64,000 nucleotides of DNA from Candidatus Brocadia sp. (GTDB lineage: Bacteria > Planctomycetota > Brocadiia > Brocadiales > Brocadiaceae): assembly GCA_021646415.1 (NCBI GenBank), contig SOEU01000001.1, positions 186,001-250,000 on the forward strand, written 5' to 3'. Each line of letters starts with the position of its first letter. Within the stretch, counting starts at the first letter, position 1. A program made the position numbers and the translations under genes. The notes under the pieces were generated by a model that was not told where the DNA came from, made no database searches, and saw only the letters and a list, made by a program, of their open reading frames with translations. Shown piece by piece: positions 52,773 through 60,018 of this stretch.

Positions 52773-53531
52773 TTACAGAATAGGTATCTTTTTTATCTCT
52801 TCAACGATCCTGGGAAGGGACGTCCCCTGCCTTTTCCATAACAAAATAATCTGCATCGGGGAAGGCCTTCTCAATGTTGATTTCGATTATCTGCGCCCCG
52901 TTTTGTTTTGCCAGAAAAGGCAAGGAAGCAGCGGGCTGGACAACGGCAGATGTGCCAACAAGGAGCATATCTTGCACCTTACGGATGCTTCCTGTGCCTT
53001 CGAGAGGGCGTCCAGGGGCAACTACTCTCCAAACAAGACGGTGTTTGGCTTCAGGACGCCTCCACACGAACAATACGGTGGAGTCCCATCGGGAACGTGT
53101 GGCGCTCTATATTCCTTGCCGCATGTAAGACAGTAGATTTCCCTGAGACTTCCGTGGATCTCAATGACATTTTTACAATCGGCCTTTTTGTGCAGACCAT
53201 CGATATTCTGTGTTATCACGCATCGTACGATTCCCAATTGCTCAAGTTCTGCCAGGGCTAGGTGGGCCTTATTTGGCTGATAACTGTCGTAGTTCCTGAT
53301 AAAATCCCCCCGCAATGTCCAATATTTTGAAGGGTCTTTCCGAAAAACCTCAATTGAGGCATACACTGCCGGATCATACTTTTCCCAGAGCCCGCCCTGC
53401 GATCTGAAGGTAGGTATTCCGCTTTCAGCTGATATGCCGGCGCCTGTCAGTGCCACACACTGCTTAAGGTCAACCATCAATCCTGCAACTTCTTTATATA
53501 AAGCTTCACTATCAACGGTTCTTTCAGCCAA
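52773..53531 (-). pseudogene. Second sir2 copy, disrupted
   Basis: Nearly the same protein as the intact sir2 at 49894-50676, but broken. The glutamine codon after NTVLFGE has become TAG (near 53022). A single base is missing at the position matching IMLLVGTS (about 52970), and a further indel lies near 52828 after FVMEKAG. The two remaining open pieces are 53022-53531 and 52801-53073. It probably starts at a TTG near 53531. It marks a duplication of the sir2 region with the SWIM gene in between; function is most likely lost. Confidence 0.88.
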
Positions 53532-53623
53532 TAATATTTTCCCGGTTTTTAACTATATTTTATTCTCGTTACTATAATTTTCAAAAAAATCCGACCGCCT
53601 TCGGCGATAAAAGGGTAAAAGAG

Positions 53624-56014
53624 TTAAAGTTTAAGAGTCCTGGCGCAACGAAATCCGATAAAGTAGTCCCGGTAGACCGGAACGTCCAAGTCGCGGTAGG
53701 CGCACCGGCAGCTGTAACCCTCAACGCCCCACGAGCCACCGCGCACAACAGGAATTTCACGCTCTCTTTCTTGTAACTTCGAAACATATTTGTCAACGTC
53801 TCCGCTATCAAATAATTTATTTACATCTTCATCAAACCGATAATCATGTAATATTTTTCGAGAATGATAATCAGATAATGTCCACTCCCACACGTTACCG
53901 CTTAAATCTGAAATTCCATTCGGTGTATTCCCACTTTTGAAGATTCCTACAGGTGAGGTTTTTCCTATTTTGATTTCATAATTATTGCATCTATTCTTAT
54001 CCCACTTGTTGCCCCATGAATATTTCCTCTTTTCATGGCCAGATGCCGCTGCCTCCCATTCGTTTTCGTCCGGTAGTCGGTATTCATATCCATCGTTTAA
54101 CGTATGAGTTAACCACCTGGTAAACGCATAAGCTTCATACCATGTTACTCCAACTACAGGAGCATTAGGACATTTCCATTTACGATCATTCCAGAGCGCT
54201 GGCTGTTCCGCCTTCGTATATTCAAGCCACTTCTTTCCCTCTTCGCTCCAATAGTCTTTGTTTTTATATCCTCCCGCCTTAATAAATTCTTCAAACCAAC
54301 TGTTGGTAACAAGATACTTCCCTATTTCAAAGGCTTTTATCGCAACTGTTCCCTGGCTTAATGTATATTCCCCATCAGCAACCGGTATAAATTCCTTCAT
54401 ATTTCTGGTATCCCCAAGCCAGCCAAGTATTTCTCCTGCTTCTACGCGGATTCCAGGTCCAACATCAGCATCGATTATTTCCAACAAACGTCCCTTTGCC
54501 TTGTCAAGAACCTCCTCATATCTTCTTTCCTTATGGATATCAATCATGGATTTTGAAGCCAGCAACCACCTCTTAAAAGGTGTTTTATCTTTGCCCTTTA
54601 CAACATCTTCAACAATCTCATTTGCTACCCCTTTACTATTGATACTCAAGTATCCCACGTATAGCTCAATAACTTCCTTATACCAATCGTTACCCCAGTA
54701 ACTCCTTATACCCTGGATATGGTTTTTACTGGTATCGGCAACAAAACGGGCAGCCAGGAATTCTTGAAACGTGAGATGCCAGAAAGAATATTGTCCATGT
54801 TCACGTTTTAATAAACCGCATTTTGGCTCAATATCATAGAATTGTTCTTTGAGATATATTCTGTATTCCTCATCGCTTGCAGTATTAATGTTTTTGTAAA
54901 TCTTTTCCATCGTATTAATGCAAGATATTTCGTCTGCTCCTTTTTTCCCTTTGGAATGCATCTCAAAAGCCAGCGTATTTAAAAACGAATGAACCTTTTC
55001 GGAATTATTTTTAAATCTCTTGTAGAGAAGGTTATCTATAAATCTCTTGTAAAGTTCTGCACGCTGGCCGGGAAGTTCTTTTCCATCATGATAGAGAATA
55101 CATATCGCCGTGAGCATGAGGGGATTGTCTTTCAGGAAATCTATGCCAGGATTGTCTTGCATTTCGTGTATCATGCCGTCAGCGCTCTTTGTCCCAATCC
55201 CTGAATCACCTGAATATACAGAAGAAAACCACTTCTTAATAAACGAGTTTACCTGCTCCATATTCAGAGACAATATTTTTATATGTCTATCTCCAAATTT
55301 ATGAATAGCTGCTTCTTCTAATCCATGCGGTCTTCCTGAAAAAACTAATTTATTTCCCATATATTTGATCCTGAAATCAGCAAAGGAGTTTACAACAATT
55401 TCTCTCTGCCCCGGACTTATCTCATCGAGTCCATCGAGAAGGAATAGTGCCTTTTTTGCCTGACAAAATGCCTTTATTGTCTCCAGAATGTTTTCTATAC
55501 TGCCAAAATAATGTGATACCATTTTTTCCGCGGTCTCAGCGTCTGGCTTTATTCCTTCGTTTTGTTCAAAAAAATACTTCGTATCCCTGAGGAATATCAA
55601 CACGGGCAGAAAATCATCCAGCCCTTTCACACGAATGCTATGAGTCAAATTATACGCCAGATGCTTCAAAAGCGTTGTCTTTCCCGAACCAGGATGCCCT
55701 TCTATCAGGAGATATTCATTTTTACCAATTAACTCCTCTATATCTACAGGCTTTTCTCTTAAATCTCGATTGCTTTCACCCTTTTTTACAGGTTTTTCAG
55801 CGTAGAGTGGGATAAATATCTCGGGCAACCTTACCTGAATTGCTTCACCTTTTTCGCATAACTTTTCAATATCCATACAAGAGCAATGATTACGTATCCA
55901 TAGACGGTATCCTTCGGGTATTTCAGGGATTGTTACAGAAACATTTCTTCCCCCATCCTCAGCGCCAAACATTTTAAAGATCTTTGTTCCGTCCTTCCCT
56001 TTTTCTGATTCCAC
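53624..56014 (-). CDS. NACHT NTPase with C-terminal FGE-sulfatase (DGR target) domain
   Basis: 796 residues from the GTG at 56014. The NACHT domain has P-loop LLIEGHPGSGKTTLL (about 102-116), Walker B ALFLLDGLDEISPGQ (189-203), the VFSGRPHG sensor, and the winged-helix region FWHLTFQEFLAARFV (411-425). An FGE-sulfatase/C-lectin-like domain (about 540-796) has PVADGEYTLSQ, RLPDENEWEAAA, SGNVWEWTLSDY, VVRGGSW and IGFRCAR. Residues 757-792 are encoded by the variable repeat 53635-53750. The frame is the same as that of the metallophosphoesterase gene upstream, with one TAG and 20 sense codons between, and no ribosome site for the GTG. The native gene is probably a single MPE-NACHT-FGE protein of ~1,100 residues. 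Likely a conflict-system sensor. Confidence 0.88.
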   Translation of the reverse strand: MESEKGKDGTKIFKMFGAEDGGRNVSVTIPEIPEGYRLWIRNHCSCMDIEKLCEKGEAIQVRLPEIFIPLYAEKPVKKGESNRDLREKPVDIEELIGKNEYLLIEGHPGSGKTTLLKHLAYNLTHSIRVKGLDDFLPVLIFLRDTKYFFEQNEGIKPDAETAEKMVSHYFGSIENILETIKAFCQAKKALFLLDGLDEISPGQREIVVNSFADFRIKYMGNKLVFSGRPHGLEEAAIHKFGDRHIKILSLNMEQVNSFIKKWFSSVYSGDSGIGTKSADGMIHEMQDNPGIDFLKDNPLMLTAICILYHDGKELPGQRAELYKRFIDNLLYKRFKNNSEKVHSFLNTLAFEMHSKGKKGADEISCINTMEKIYKNINTASDEEYRIYLKEQFYDIEPKCGLLKREHGQYSFWHLTFQEFLAARFVADTSKNHIQGIRSYWGNDWYKEVIELYVGYLSINSKGVANEIVEDVVKGKDKTPFKRWLLASKSMIDIHKERRYEEVLDKAKGRLLEIIDADVGPGIRVEAGEILGWLGDTRNMKEFIPVADGEYTLSQGTVAIKAFEIGKYLVTNSWFEEFIKAGGYKNKDYWSEEGKKWLEYTKAEQPALWNDRKWKCPNAPVVGVTWYEAYAFTRWLTHTLNDGYEYRLPDENEWEAAASGHEKRKYSWGNKWDKNRCNNYEIKIGKTSPVGIFKSGNTPNGISDLSGNVWEWTLSDYHSRKILHDYRFDEDVNKLFDSGDVDKYVSKLQEREREIPVVRGGSWGVEGYSCRCAYRDLDVPVYRDYFIGFRCARTLKL
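53635..53750 (-). repeat. DGR variable repeat (VR)
   Basis: It matches the template-like repeat 57151-57266 over 116 bp without gaps. There are 22 mismatches; 19 lie at positions where the template's coding strand has A. VR residues at template Asn codons are Gly, Val, Tyr, Tyr, Asp, Asp, Val, Tyr, Asp, Tyr and Phe, the outcome expected of A-to-N mutagenesis at AAY codons. The 3' end (IGFRCA) is unchanged, as expected for the homing-initiation end. Confidence 0.88.
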
Positions 56015-56074
56015 ACACCATTTTCTTTCTTCTTTAGCAAACTTCCGGAAATTAAGCCGTATCTCATTTTTCTC

Positions 56075-56917
56075 CTAGTCAAAGGTAATATACTGAAACC
56101 GGTTGGGATAGGACGACTCACTTCCGATATAAGTCCCACCAGCTTGAAATTGGTACATGCGTCCATCTAAATCATCATAATATCCGCCTTCTGCATCATG
56201 GAGGTGACCAGAAAGTAGTATTGAATTGTTGAAATGTTTTTTATTTATTCTACTATCCACAGGCCATAGCCAGGTCAGCGGATGGTGAAAGACATTTATT
56301 ACTAAATCAGCTCCCCCTGTTTCTTTGAGTTCCTCCATAGCCTTTTTTACCTGATATTCACCGATGGCAATCTTCCTTTCATCAGGAGATTTTCTGCACA
56401 TCCATGCCGAATTTAATCCCACAATCCCTACCCTTTTCCCACATGCGGCATTATAGGAAATAACACATGGGATGAGCCTACCATGTTTACTCTTGAGATG
56501 CGTATAATTTGTCTCGATAAAATCAAAATAATCTTCCATGCCCTTAATCAAGTCTTTCCTATACTCTTCATTTCCAAGTTCGACATCCAGTTCTTTCATG
56601 TTTTCATAAGATGGCACATCTTTTGGTCTATATTTTTTTCGATTTACATCGTGGTTGCCTGGCACAATAAATAGTTTCTGAGAAGTAAGATTCAATGCAC
56701 TAAGTAAATCATCGAAAAAGTTTTTTGCCAGAGCATATTCTGTCTTTAGGCCAGCATAGGCAATATCACCAGTTACGACTACTATTTCAGGCTTTAAATG
56801 AGACTGGAGGTCTTCTTTTGCACGTTCAATGAGTGGATCGAGGACAACAGACCTGTCGAAATTTTCTTCAGATTTTATATGCAGGTCAGAAATATGAAGG
56901 ATTTGAAATGTATGCAT
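56075..56917 (-). CDS. Calcineurin-like metallophosphoesterase, N-terminal part of NACHT protein
   Basis: 280 residues with all metal-site motifs of the superfamily: ISDLHIKS (D11, H13), VVTGDIAYAG (D51), FIVPGNHDVN (N88, H89), VFHHPLTW and LSGHLHDAEGG. AGGAG precedes the ATG. It ends FQYITFD-TAG, and the next codons (EKNEIRLNFRKFAKEERKW) continue in frame into the NACHT protein; a TGG-to-TAG change would explain the break. As a free enzyme it would hydrolyse phosphodiesters, perhaps nucleotides or nucleic acid. As a fusion it is the probable effector of the NACHT sensor (inference). Confidence 0.88.
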   Translation of the reverse strand: MHTFQILHISDLHIKSEENFDRSVVLDPLIERAKEDLQSHLKPEIVVVTGDIAYAGLKTEYALAKNFFDDLLSALNLTSQKLFIVPGNHDVNRKKYRPKDVPSYENMKELDVELGNEEYRKDLIKGMEDYFDFIETNYTHLKSKHGRLIPCVISYNAACGKRVGIVGLNSAWMCRKSPDERKIAIGEYQVKKAMEELKETGGADLVINVFHHPLTWLWPVDSRINKKHFNNSILLSGHLHDAEGGYYDDLDGRMYQFQAGGTYIGSESSYPNRFQYITFD

Positions 56918-57005
56918 AAATTATCTCCTTTATGCTGTAACTTCCGGTAAGCGACTTGTGCATTTTAACAGAAAATGCAGCCCCGGAGCTTTCAGTCTCC
57001 TTACT

Positions 57006-57025
57006 AACCCCGGGGCAGCGGGGTT
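57006..57025 (-). other. GC hairpin downstream of TR
   Basis: AACCCCG / CGGGGTT arms around a 6-nt loop, 125 bp beyond the 3' end of the template-like repeat. It could be the terminator of the template RNA, or part of the structured region that often follows DGR templates. Confidence 0.4.
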
Positions 57026-57150
57026 ATAATTTGTTCGGCTTCATTCAGTCAGCCGACACGGGAGCAGGGTCTGGACTCAATAAACGCACACTCCCTTGCT
57101 CCTTGAAGAAAGGGACTCCGGCTTCCTGCGGGGATGTCCCCGCAAAATTT

Positions 57151-57266
57151 GAGTACTGGCGCAACGAAATCCGATATTGTTGTTCCGGTTGTCCGGATTG
57201 TTCCTGTTGCGGTTGGCGCACCGGCATCTGTTACCTTCATTGTTCCACGAGCCGCCGCGCACAACA
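57151..57266 (-). ncRNA. DGR template-like repeat (TR)
   Basis: Same orientation as the target gene, 3.5 kb upstream of its VR. The coding strand is rich in AAC/AAT: the translated repeat reads WNNEGNRCRCANRNRNNPD and then NRNNNIGFRCA. This Asn-rich appearance is typical of DGR templates, whose RNA is copied by an error-prone reverse transcriptase. A 95-codon frame (57077-57364) runs through it but is probably not a real protein. The surrounding 56918-57544 holds no other supported gene. No reverse transcriptase is encoded nearby. Confidence 0.82.
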
Positions 57267-57424
57267 CATTCGACCCCACCCCACAAATTATAACGAATAC
57301 CTTGTAGCTCTCCTAAGTTTTGCATGGATACATTTTCAGTACCGTTATTTTTCAGGAGCGACATAAATAAGATTTTCAGGGTAAAAGAGAGTTCTAAAAG
57401 TAATCACGCGCATGTTCTGTTTCT

Positions 57425-57463
57425 CCACCCCCCTGCCTCCGCCAGCGGGGGTGCAGGGGGTGG
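57425..57463. repeat. GC-rich palindrome CCACCCCCCTGC
   Basis: Arms CCACCCCCCTGC / GCAGGGGGTGG with CCGCCAGCGGGGG between. A partial relative (CCACCCCCTTACCCCTGCC) lies near 58490. It is a dispersed repeat between the template repeat and the SLATT-like gene. Confidence 0.6.
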
Positions 57464-57544
57464 ACACCTGTCAGGGAGATTTGTATTTACTATTCACTGA
57501 ATGCATGAATTAACTATGTCACAATATGGGCAAAGCGCAATTGT

Positions 57545-58138
57545 TTATTGATTTCTAGTCTGATTTGTAGCTCCGGCGGCTTTTTCTATCTCTTTCAACA
57601 CCGTTTGAAACTCACTCGCCCACAGTTGCGTCTCATTCTTTACCATTTCCCGTATTTTCAAGATAAATTCTTTGCATAACAAAAGGGCCTCTTTTGCCTG
57701 TTCCGGAGTGGAAACACTACCTGAATATGCAAGCCTGTTCTTCTCCCAGTCGAAACAAAAGGTTTCCAGTAGCCGGTCCAGTTCCATTCGGGTAAGCATG
57801 TATCTCACCCAACCACTGGTCAACCCTGCAAACCGATCCAGTGCAACAAGAATGGCGGCAACTGCTATTGCTATGGTAGCCCAAAGAGGATTGAGTTTGT
57901 CTGTAAGAAGGATCTGACTCAACACGGGAATAATGCCTGATGCACCGGTTACAATAATGGCGCCCACACGCAAACTATATCCCCATACCCTTTTACTCTG
58001 GCGCTTTTTGTCGTACCAGGTTATTGCTTTCTTGGCTTCCTGTATAACGTACTCATATAGTTTTTTCAAAGAAACGTCGAATTCGCCTGAGTTCCAGGAC
58101 AACACAGGAAATGATTTTTCATTTTTGTCATTTGACAT
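57545..58138 (-). CDS. SLATT/DUF4231-like two-transmembrane protein
   Basis: 197 residues. An N-terminal helix with AITWYDKKRQSKRVWGYSLR leads into membrane segment 1 (about 55-77) and membrane segment 2 (about 84-103). A long C-terminal helical hairpin follows (YMLTRMELDRLLETFCFDWEKNRLAY...LLLCKEFILKIREMVKNETQLW). This is the layout of SLATT/DUF4231 proteins, proposed pore-forming effectors in nucleotide-activated conflict systems. GGAAGGA precedes the ATG. It is upstream of the template repeat and the MPE-NACHT-FGE gene on the same strand, consistent with one defence-type module (inference). Confidence 0.7.
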   Translation of the reverse strand: MSNDKNEKSFPVLSWNSGEFDVSLKKLYEYVIQEAKKAITWYDKKRQSKRVWGYSLRVGAIIVTGASGIIPVLSQILLTDKLNPLWATIAIAVAAILVALDRFAGLTSGWVRYMLTRMELDRLLETFCFDWEKNRLAYSGSVSTPEQAKEALLLCKEFILKIREMVKNETQLWASEFQTVLKEIEKAAGATNQTRNQ

Positions 58139-58584
58139 GGAAAGAATCCTTCCTTTCTATATTGAGGTTTAATCGATACAGCAAGTAAGATAGAGAGAAG
58201 AAAGCACTGATACTAATAATAAAATATCAGATACGGCTGAAAGTCAAATGGTATCTTCTTCCGGATTATCGCTGAGGATTTTTATTTCTTTCATTTTTCT
58301 CTTCCTGATTTCACAGGGATGGACAAGATAAAACATTCTGTTCATTCCTGTTTAACTGGACTCGGGTATTTTTAATCCTGATAATCGTTCCACTGTTCGC
58401 TTACGACGAAGTCCGTGCCACCCTTTGAAATTCCTGAATATTAAATTAGGATTTCGGCGACTTGCACTACACCTTTTTACAACAAAATTCCACCCCCTTA
58501 CCCCTGCCAGCGGGGGACAGTTTGTTGTCTCCCTCAGTTAGGGAATTACGGGGAGGAGAAAAGTTTGAGATTCCTTACATTAAA
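58139..58584. other. Intergenic, repeat-bearing
   Basis: 446 bp without a supported gene. It contains a CGTTCCACTGTTCGCTTACG segment (near 58386) of the same family as truD insertion 2. It also contains the dispersed repeat GAAATTCCT...TTCGGCGACTT (58430-58466) and GC-rich palindrome fragments near 58490-58520. Confidence 0.5.
58430..58466. repeat. Dispersed repeat GAAATTCCT...TTCGGCGACTT, copy 3
   Basis: Same ordered blocks as at 30953-30992: GAAATTCCT, ATTAAATTAGG, TTCGGCGACTT. A shorter relative (GAGATTCCTTACATTAAATT) follows at about 58567-58586, at the 3' end of the radical SAM gene. Confidence 0.6.
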
Positions 58585-59544
58585 TTATCCACCGGTTTTG
58601 AACAGGCGCTTTTGCACCAAAATCTTTTCGAAACGCTGACCCCAGTTCATGCCGCACAACGGCTCTTCAGTGATATCCGGATTTTTACAGCCGCATACAT
58701 AGGCATGAATCCCATATTCCCTGGCCCAGCGTGAAATCTGTTCGTAGGCCCGTCTCCTATATTCCAAATCCAGGGCAAGCACGCGAGACTGCTCTGCAAG
58801 TAAATTCATGGACTTACTGTTTTGGTAATACCCCATTATCTTTGGCAGAAAAGACGTATTCCCCAATGCTTTATACAAGTTTTTCTTTATCTGCGGTCTC
58901 AGGAATAGGTAATTAATACCCGTAGAATCCACATTAAGTCCCTGAAGTGTCCGAAACAAGGCCGTTAAGTTTGTTTCAGTATCCGTAACACCAGGAATCA
59001 AAGGGTCTAATTTTACTTCAGGCACAATACCTATCGTACACAGTTTTTCTATATTCTGAATTCTTTCCTGTGGCGTTGCGGCATACGGTTCTATCTTCTT
59101 TTGAATATCCCGGTTTAATGTGGTAATACCAATTTGAACATGCACCAATTTTTTATATTGACTAAATAACTGCAGGAATTTTGTGGGAATCCGGCCTTTG
59201 GTAAGCAGATTTATACCAATACCATATTCAAGCAAAACTTTCATCAACGCATAAGTTACCTTGAGCACTTGAGGGATGGGTTGCAGGACATCACAGGTTG
59301 GACTAAAAAATACATAGGCGGGTAACTTTCGGCGTATGGGCAATTCTTTTTTTAATTTTTCGGGCATATTCCCGTAAACAAGTACCTTGCCGTCACCCGG
59401 ATAAATCGAGTAACCCCTTGCATAGCAATAAGCGCATTGATGAACACAACCCAGGGACGGATTAATCGAAGCCACTTGGCTGAGACATTTTAAGGTGGAT
59501 CTGGTAAGGACGTATCCTTTACGCTCAATAAAATCTATCTGCAT
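58585..59544 (-). CDS. Radical SAM protein (SPL/DNA-repair-lyase-like family)
   Basis: 319 residues. The radical SAM cluster motif is SLGCVHQCAYCYARG (Cx3Cx2C); FFSPTCDVLQPIP, INLLTKGRIPTKF, QIGITTLNRDIQKKIEP and VKLDPLIPGVTD follow the TIM barrel. This is the pattern of the spore-photoproduct-lyase-related SplB-like family. The C-terminus has a further cysteine cluster (YVCGCKNPDI...PLCGMNWG) that may hold an extra Fe-S site. The substrate is unknown. Its start overlaps the end of the four-helix-bundle gene by 10 bp. Confidence 0.82.
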   Translation of the reverse strand: MQIDFIERKGYVLTRSTLKCLSQVASINPSLGCVHQCAYCYARGYSIYPGDGKVLVYGNMPEKLKKELPIRRKLPAYVFFSPTCDVLQPIPQVLKVTYALMKVLLEYGIGINLLTKGRIPTKFLQLFSQYKKLVHVQIGITTLNRDIQKKIEPYAATPQERIQNIEKLCTIGIVPEVKLDPLIPGVTDTETNLTALFRTLQGLNVDSTGINYLFLRPQIKKNLYKALGNTSFLPKIMGYYQNSKSMNLLAEQSRVLALDLEYRRRAYEQISRWAREYGIHAYVCGCKNPDITEEPLCGMNWGQRFEKILVQKRLFKTGG

Positions 59545-59936
59545 GAGATTGATTTCGGATTGCGGAATTCGGATTTCGGATTTTGAACTAACTTTTTATT
59601 GTTCCTTGCAGTTTTGATGGATGAAACGATGATGGCTATTATTTCATCATTTTCCTGCATTAATGAATTAAGAAAAGTTTTATCGATAATTTCCATTTCG
59701 TTTATTAACTCAAGCCAAAACAAGGTTTCATCTGCCTCTTCTTCCACAATGGATAGCTTTGAAATAAAATCAGCTGTCGACCTTGCGCGACATGAGGCTC
59801 TGTAGTTAGCAGCAGTTGAAGTTCCTGAACGAAATATCTGGTTACCGATTAATTTCCCTTCCATGTTATTTGGAAACATTCGGCAAAGTTTAATGATACT
59901 TTTGGCAAATTCTTTTGTTCTCTTTTTCATATTCAT
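59535..59936 (-). CDS. Four-helix-bundle protein (S23/IVP family, Avd-related fold)
   Basis: 133 residues. The family pattern is clear: FAKSIIKLCRMFP, GNQIFRSGTSTAANYRASCRARSTADFISKLSIVEEEADETLFWLELI. Members are encoded in 23S rRNA intervening sequences or stand alone; function is unknown. The same fold is used by the Avd accessory protein of DGRs, noteworthy 2.3 kb from the template repeat, but this subgroup is common outside DGRs. The last ~17 residues (PKSEFRNPKS...) are encoded by one of two inverted 27-bp repeats that flank the gene. Confidence 0.8.
   Translation of the reverse strand: MNMKKRTKEFAKSIIKLCRMFPNNMEGKLIGNQIFRSGTSTAANYRASCRARSTADFISKLSIVEEEADETLFWLELINEMEIIDKTFLNSLMQENDEIIAIIVSSIKTARNNKKLVQNPKSEFRNPKSISCR
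59551..59584. repeat. Inverted repeat flanking four-helix-bundle gene, left
   Basis: It begins GATTTCGGATTGCGGAATTC. Its first 27 nt are the exact reverse complement of 59984-60010. It overlaps the 3' end of the gene and encodes the protein's tail. Confidence 0.85.
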
Positions 59937-59983
59937 TGCGGTCCATTCTTTTCTCCTTTTTATGTATTAATATTTTTAGATCC

Positions 59984-60010
59984 AAAATCCGAATTCCGCA
60001 ATCCGAAATC
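59984..60010. repeat. Inverted repeat flanking four-helix-bundle gene, right
   Basis: It begins AAAATCCGAATTCCGCAATC, the reverse complement of 59551-59577. Together the two copies bracket a ~460-bp unit containing the four-helix-bundle gene, as in a small mobile cassette. Confidence 0.85.
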
Positions 60011-60018
60011 GTATACGT

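Noticed and set aside
57077-57364. 95-residue Asn-rich protein as a real gene
   Set aside because: The frame is explained by the template-like repeat, and the ends before and after the repeat resemble no family. The A-specific relation to 53635-53750 makes a template RNA the better reading.
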